Source: Bugula neritina
Lineage: Eukaryota; Bryozoa; Gymnolaemata; Cheilostomatida; Bugulidae
Assembly: GCA_964035545.1 (NCBI GenBank)
Contig: OZ037767.1
Location: 2,174,680 to 2,238,679, forward strand
Direction: 5' to 3'
Length of the DNA: 64,000 nt
Numbering within the stretch: position 1 is the stretch's first letter; each line of letters begins with the position of its first letter. Made by a program: the position numbers and the translations under genes. Below, one piece after another: positions 58,410 to 64,000 of the stretch. The notes beneath the pieces were generated by a model, which had not been told where the DNA came from, searched no databases, and saw nothing but the letters and a program-made list of their open reading frames with translations.

Positions 58410-61400
58410 ATGCTAAATCTTCGTCGCAGGAAGTCCTTGTCAGCAGATGAGCAAAAGAACTTAGAGTTTGTAGCCGACAAGGAGAGAGTTAAAAATGGCT
58501 CATGCTCCTTCCCAGTTAAGGTTTGCGTCATTGAAAGAAAACTGAAAACAGTCACACTTAATTGGCCTCATTTATGTCTTTGACTCTAATTATATCTATT
58601 TTTACTTTTGACCCGCAAAAGTTCACACAGCTCACAATGTCCCTCAAGTTCACTTATCTAAAAGAGAGTTGCTTCTGCTGGTAGTTAGCATTTTAAACAA
58701 GAATAGTTTATTAAAAGCCTCTTTAAGCAGTTGAAACTTTTGGTTTGAAGTTGCAAACAGTTTAAATAGATCATAAATTAAACAAAGATAGAAATTGCTG
58801 AGCTATCTGGTATCACAGGGCCTTTGCTGATCATGTCTTTTAGATAAAGTTTGTTTAAAGTCACTTTGATTAGCACACGCACACTGCAAATGCTGCTACA
58901 ATGTTATGTGTCTCTTGTAGTATTTGGGATTTCTTGAAGTATTCAAGCCTAGTGGGCGGGACATGTGTGAATTAGTTGGCAAAGTGCTAAGGGCTAAGAA
59001 GGTGAGTAGATAGTCACAATGATCTCTACATTCACTTCATCTTGCGGAGTTATAGAAAACAATGAGCTCTTTGGTTAATCTGTTGAATTTCCTGGTTACA
59101 CAGAAATAGTACCGCAGCTTAAAATGCTTCTCTTTCAACAATTGGAATTTTATCACAGTAACTTGGAGAGAGTTGGATTGAAGCAAATGTGTTTAGCTTA
59201 TCATCTCCAGCTAGTATTGTCTGCCTGTATATTTGTCAGTTGTCCTATCATTTGTTACTTGCCAAATCATTTAGGTGTCAGCTGATGGAACATTAAAAGG
59301 CTCAATTAATGTCTTAGAACTCATTGAGATAATAGAAACAGGACCCTGAAGTTGTCTTCTCTTAGGAAGAAAATTGATTTTTTTTTTTTAAGGATTTATA
59401 AAGTGTAAGGAGCTCATAATAAACAAGTCATGTTACTAGAGTAACTTCTATAATTATTCGTAGAGAGATGAGAAGTCAAAGCGCAGACTGAAACCCAGCG
59501 ATAGGAGCAGCACTGCTGTCGGTGTTATGTTCATTAATGCTGACTCACTTAGATTTGTTGCTGGCCCAAAGATGTGCAGAAAATTACCTTCGGCCTCCAA
59601 AAACAAAGTTGGTAGCATGTTTCTCGTTTAGAAATGTTTTTTTTACAAGAAAATCCTTGGATATTAAGGATATGACTTGAGATTGTCACCCCTTGCATAT
59701 TATTGCTAGTTTTTATTCACTTGTAGTTATTTACTTGTGCTACAACCCAGTATTGGATGTTCTAGGGCAGTCTGATTATCGACCAGGCTATGGACAGAAT
59801 CTTTTTCTGTTCTCCCGACAGAAACTATCAGGACGGATTTTCCTACATCAGCCGGGACTTTTCCACTGAACGCTGGTTGTGTCACTCGTTTCAGGCCGTC
59901 TACGATTCTGTGAGTTTAGACTGTGAACTTACCTGCATCCTCTACAACTGAGTGTGTACTCAGACTAACACACAATTAACTCTTTTTATGATGCCTGTGC
60001 TGTCATGGTGTTGTCTGGAGAAGTTGAACTATGCCGTGTTTTATTTGTGTACTGAAATCTTCTGCTTTTTATATTGTCACAGATATCTTATTACAAACTT
60101 CTCTGATATTCTAATTAATTTTATGTGACATTTTCATTTGTTCTCTGCAATATTTTATTGTTAATTTCCTACTATTTTATGAAATTCTCCACCAACTGCA
60201 CTGCATTCACATCATCTGTCTTTTACTCTTTCAGGGAGATAGGGTTAGCCATGCTATATGCTGTGCGTTTTCTGTCTGCTTTGAACGGAAAAAGGTGGCC
60301 GACTCCAACCGTGTTTGTGAAGCACAGTCTACAGAAGAGACATGTAAGTAAATAGTACTACGTGCTGCGTATGTATTCATGCTAATAGTTAAACAGCTCT
60401 GTGTCAAGCAGCACTGCTTCATGTGTTGCAGTGTGAGTCTACCAACAGGATGTATAGAATGTTGTAGGTCGTGGAGTTTTCCTCCCACACACCACTACAG
60501 TCAACCTCGTGCATGCAGTCTCAGATCAACTGAGCTCAGAACAAAATTTGTCATAGAGTCGACTTCACTAGGAAATGCAGCACAGAATCTTCTCCAAGCT
60601 GTACATACATCAACATTGCCTATTTTTAATGCCCAGTTTGTTGTCTTATGAGTTGTCATCACCTGATGACTTATTCCTGTGAACTTCCTGTTCAAAGGGT
60701 TTGAGGGAAGTGGATCATTCAGACGAGCCTCATTAACTGAGCGACTGGTTGACCCTCAGTCAGTGAGAGTGGTGGAACCCCCTAGTGAGACCTCCCCCTT
60801 AACCTACAGGTCCCTGGAAAGACCTAAAGCTACACGACCTCTACTAATGCAACAGGGAAGCTCTCAGGATCTCTCAAAGTTGTACGGGTGAGGGGTTGTC
60901 TGTCACTACCAGATTCTATGTTTGCTGTCAGTCTTATAGCAACCTGTGATGTCATAATTATCAATTATTTATATAGATTTAAAAATGAAAATTATAATTA
61001 TCATAAAAATAAACAGCCACTCATTATATTATATCTGTGTGCTGGACTTTACTTATTCTAGTGCATGTAATCGACTATTTATTTTATGTTTAGTTCGATA
61101 TCTCCATTCAAGAGGTCCGTGTCCTTGACCCTGAGTGAGTCAGCAGCTCGGTCAGAGAACGGCAGCATGCATTATGACTCGCTGTCTCTGGACAATGTCA
61201 CAGGAAATGCTGCCTCTACTTGTACGTAGTTCATGTTTCTCGCTACTCAATCAGCTGCTTTACGTTCACTCGGTACTTGACAATAGAAACTCCACAAATT
61301 TATCAACAGAGCTTTCAATTTTCAGTTTTAATTATTTGAAATTATATTTTCTTTGTTTAGCGTTGAACTGTTTGTATTTAGCTTATAGACACAATGATGT

Positions 61401-61719
61401 CAAAGTGAATAACTATGATTATATCTATAGGTGAGAATGCCGTAGAGGATATTTTCACTGGAGACATCATGGACATGTGTCATCAGGTGTCAACAGCTCT
61501 CTCCAACCTCAACTCCAGCCATTCTCCAGGTACCTTATGTTACTTACAGTAACTATGATGTGTAACCTATTTCGTAATATCTTCCTTTATACTGTCATTT
61601 ATCTTATGTTGTAATGCTATTGTATATGGTGTATTGGTATATTTACATTCTATATTACAGGTACTCCTGGCTTGCAATGCTATACTTCCACTGACAAGGC
61701 TGGCAAATGTTTACAATAG
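58410..61719 (+). CDS. Numb-family PTB-domain adaptor, short and divergent
   Basis: Nine phase-consistent exons: 58410-58520 (exon may begin at 58363), 58921-59001, 59464-59607, 59766-59909, 60235-60343, 60698-60887, 61094-61221, 61431-61529, 61661-61719 (TAG); about 354 residues. MLNLRRRKSLS and NGSCSFPVK at the start resemble the N-terminus of Numb before its PTB domain. The PTB core follows (YLGFLEVFKPSGRDMCELVG, SLIIDQAMDRIFFCSPDRNY, FSYISRDFSTERWLCHSFQA, DRVSHAICCAFSVCFERKK), then a Numb-like SFRRASLTERL motif. Numb binds NPxY-type peptides, acts in asymmetric division and endocytosis, and antagonises Notch. The model ends after a Ser-rich tail and has no NPF or DPF endocytic motifs, so it is shorter than fly or vertebrate Numb. 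Either this is a truncated paralogue or further 3' exons or isoforms were missed. An upstream ATG in another exon is not excluded. Confidence 0.8.
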
Positions 61720-61799
61720 AAGCTTAGAAGATATCATAGATTAGCATAGAGACTTGCTGAAGGTTTATATTTTATGCTCAGTGCTGCCGGAATCTCCCT

Positions 61800-61829
61800 A
61801 GTCTAGCCTAGTCTAGACTAGGCTAGACT
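61800..61829. repeat. 30-bp perfect palindrome
   Basis: The half AGTCTAGCCTAGTCT is followed without a gap by its exact reverse complement. It lies about 80 bases after the Numb-like stop codon, in the presumed 3' UTR. The RNA could form a 15-bp stem only with mismatched loop bases; as DNA it is a dyad site built on CTAG words. Confidence 0.95.
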
Positions 61830-62356
61830 TGCTGTCACACACAACAAATACTTTTCTTACGGTGCAGCTTTTTTCACAGCAATGATACATCATTCTTTTA
61901 TCATGTTATTTATACCGATTTGGTGATATTTTAATAATTTACTTAATTTTATTATCTTTTATGGAATAATTTTCATTTGTTTTATTCTCGCCAACTTAGT
62001 ATATTTTTTGACAGTGCAGCATATCCTGTCAATTGTATTTTTACTCTTTTCACGGGTGCTGCTATAGCTATGGTGCTCATATTGCCAAACAGATACTCAG
62101 GCTATGCATATTATCTCCTCTTGACTGAATAGTCCAAATTCTCCGCCAGTATTATGCTTTTTCAACATATTTTACCTGCAAGAAATTTGCCCAATCATTT
62201 TCAATCCTACTTTTTATTGAACTTCTCAGCTAGTCATGCATGCTGTATTATATTTTGTTTTTGTTATACACATTTCTACCTGCCAAAAAGCTTTATGCAT
62301 CACATGATGTCATTTAGTACATTATTATAGTTTATAACCAAATTCTTATTTGCGGT

Positions 62357-62402
62357 AATAAAGCTTGTGCCTTCTAAAATGAACTTTGTTGTGTCAAATA
62401 AA
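62357..62402 (+). terminator. Two AATAAA poly(A) signals after the Numb-like gene
   Basis: AATAAA at 62357-62362 and at 62397-62402, about 640-680 bases past the stop, are the likely 3' end of the Numb-like transcript. Confidence 0.5.
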
Positions 62403-62419
62403 ACTGTTGGGAGTTGTGC

Positions 62420-64000
62420 TAACAGAATACTGGACTATTTGTGAGATAAAATACCTCCACTAGCACCAGCTGCATATTTACTTACGAGAATAACCTGAGA
62501 AATTTTATGAATTTGCAATATGCTGCTTCATATAACTTATTTATTCTTCATTGTAACAAAACCTTCATATGTTCTATTATGGGTAATAAAATTATACCAA
62601 ACAAATAATTGCATATAAAAAAACACTAAATACTATTGTTGAGACTTTCACATAAGAAATCCTAAATACTATAAAATACCAGAAGTAGTGTATCGGTGTT
62701 TACAGTATGTGTGCTAAGCACAGTTATTTCAAAAAACGTATTTACAAGGCACAATCACTATAACTCCCTTTACATTTAACAAGGCAAATTTAAGTAAGAT
62801 TTTGAATGTGTGAAACCTTTATCACCTACTGCTGGTAAATTAAATGCTATTACCTATTGACATGGAGGTGATGATGTCATTTCCTGCTGGTAAAATGTTA
62901 GATATGGAGGCCACTCTTGCTGGTGGTCGAGCTGAGTTTCTCTTTAGTGTATAACACTGGTTTAAACTCGGAAGGTTAGTATAGGTGTCTTGTTGTCATA
63001 GCAACAGCAGCTGGTTTTGGTGACAGCACAAGTAGTGTGACTGTGTTGGGGATAGTGATAGATGTAGTAGCAACAGTGACAGTAGCGGCGGTTTTAGTAG
63101 TAATAGTGTTATTATTTTTAGTATTGCTGGTCATGGTGAAAAATGCAAAGCTTTTACGTTGTGCTATACGTCAGCTTTCTGCAGAAAAGCTGTGCCTACA
63201 GCACAGTCCTAGCTCATAAATACAGCTATTTGACAGAAATGTGTTAGTAGACAGGTTATGTTATATAGAAAATTAAGTAAGTTTCTTTAATACTACTTTG
63301 AATAATGTTAATGTTATTTGTTATATTTTGTTGCAGCATGATTTCACCCATCACCACACTACCTCTCGTTTCAAATACTTTTCCCACCGTAAGGTCTCTG
63401 TTGAAACTTCTCTCAAATGTTGACGATATAGAATGTGATGATGGATTTCTCTGAAGATGTGTTTATGTTTTCTAATAATTAAAACCTTTGCAATCAATTC
63501 TATAATGTTTGTAATTCGTAGGTGCAATTAAATGAATGTAGCATTTAATTTTAACTTTATTAGAAAAATTGGATTCATTATTTATATTTTGTATTAAATT
63601 AGTTTGCTGCAAAATTTTGTTCAATCTATAACAACCTCATTTGCTTGACATATAATTTTTGCTTATTAATTTCTCATCAAAGTTAAATTTGTTTATATAT
63701 AGCAATAATACACAGTCTGTAACTTTGGCATTTACTGTTATGCATTGCATAGCGTAAGGCATAGCAGCAAATTGATAATTGGCATATGATTTTGCTGAGG
63801 ATGAACACCAATACAATTTTCAAGTTATTTCTTTCATTTACTTATTTTTAAAACTGCTAGCCATGAAAAAATTATTTGTCACCTTTTTCTGTTGGTGGTG
63901 CTTTTTTGACCTTGGCATTAGTAACTTTAAAGGGGACTTGTCAGGTCTAAGAGAAACTTGCAAATGGCGTTCAAAACTTTTAGAGGTAAGTTTAAACAGT
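62420..64000. other. Mostly non-coding right end with two weak terminal-exon candidates
   Basis: No gene can be firmly called. On the plus strand, TTGTTGCAG before 63337 opens a frame starting ATG at 63338 and ending TGA at 63452-63454, which could be the last exon of an unseen or alternative transcript. On the minus strand, 63936-63872 could be a terminal exon coding a Lys-rich tail (KVTNAKVKKAPPTEKGDK). Neither has family support. Confidence 0.3.

Noticed and set aside
63037-63219. Hydrophobic 60-codon open frame (Val/Leu-rich)
   Set aside because: It derives from GTAGTA/GTGATA low-complexity DNA and has no splice-site or family support.

Overview
The window is animal nuclear DNA. It is A+T-rich and carries multi-exon genes with GT-AG introns, metazoan regulators (an E-protein bHLH factor, a Numb-family PTB protein, cyclin K, SF3B2) and one young Ty3/gypsy retrotransposon. 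Proteins are similar to vertebrate ones but clearly diverged, so a non-vertebrate bilaterian is most likely, perhaps a lophotrochozoan. I cannot name the species. All gene models were assembled by hand from reading frame, splice-site phase and family similarity; coordinates may be off by a base or two.

Layout, left to right. (1) About 91-2298 (+): 3' part of a single-pass leucine-rich-repeat receptor with a short His-rich tail. (2) 6820-3765 (-): a CUEDC2 orthologue, convergent with gene 1. (3) 6.8-15.8 kb: gene-poor DNA with low-complexity patches. (4) 15818-34373 (+): a class I bHLH E-protein (TCF3/4/12, daughterless family) in 17 exons, with a possible internal alternative start at 20430. 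(5) 35818-51998 (+): SF3B2, the SF3b145 subunit of U2 snRNP, in 18 exons. Its first intron holds a complete antisense gypsy element (36429-40969) with identical 145-bp LTRs and a 5-bp target duplication. (6) 56510-52452 (-): cyclin K in 8 exons, tail-to-tail with SF3B2. (7) 58410-61719 (+): a divergent, short Numb-like PTB adaptor. (8) 61.7-64 kb: its 3' UTR, then mostly non-coding DNA.

The most unusual feature is in the introns of SF3B2 and cyclin K. At least seven tandem arrays start or end exactly at, or within a few tens of bases of, an authentic splice site, and in several the repeat unit is a copy of that splice site plus the first bases of the exon. Three SF3B2 introns and one cyclin K intron end in runs of duplicated 3' splice sites. 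Two SF3B2 introns and one cyclin K intron begin with runs that copy or abut the 5' splice site. Two more arrays lie near cyclin K splice sites. SF3B2 acts at the branch-point/3' splice-site step and cyclin K/CDK12 controls transcription elongation and co-transcriptional processing, so the arrays sit in genes whose products act on such sites. Any regulatory meaning is inference; a purely mutational origin (slippage or duplication at exon borders) is equally possible.
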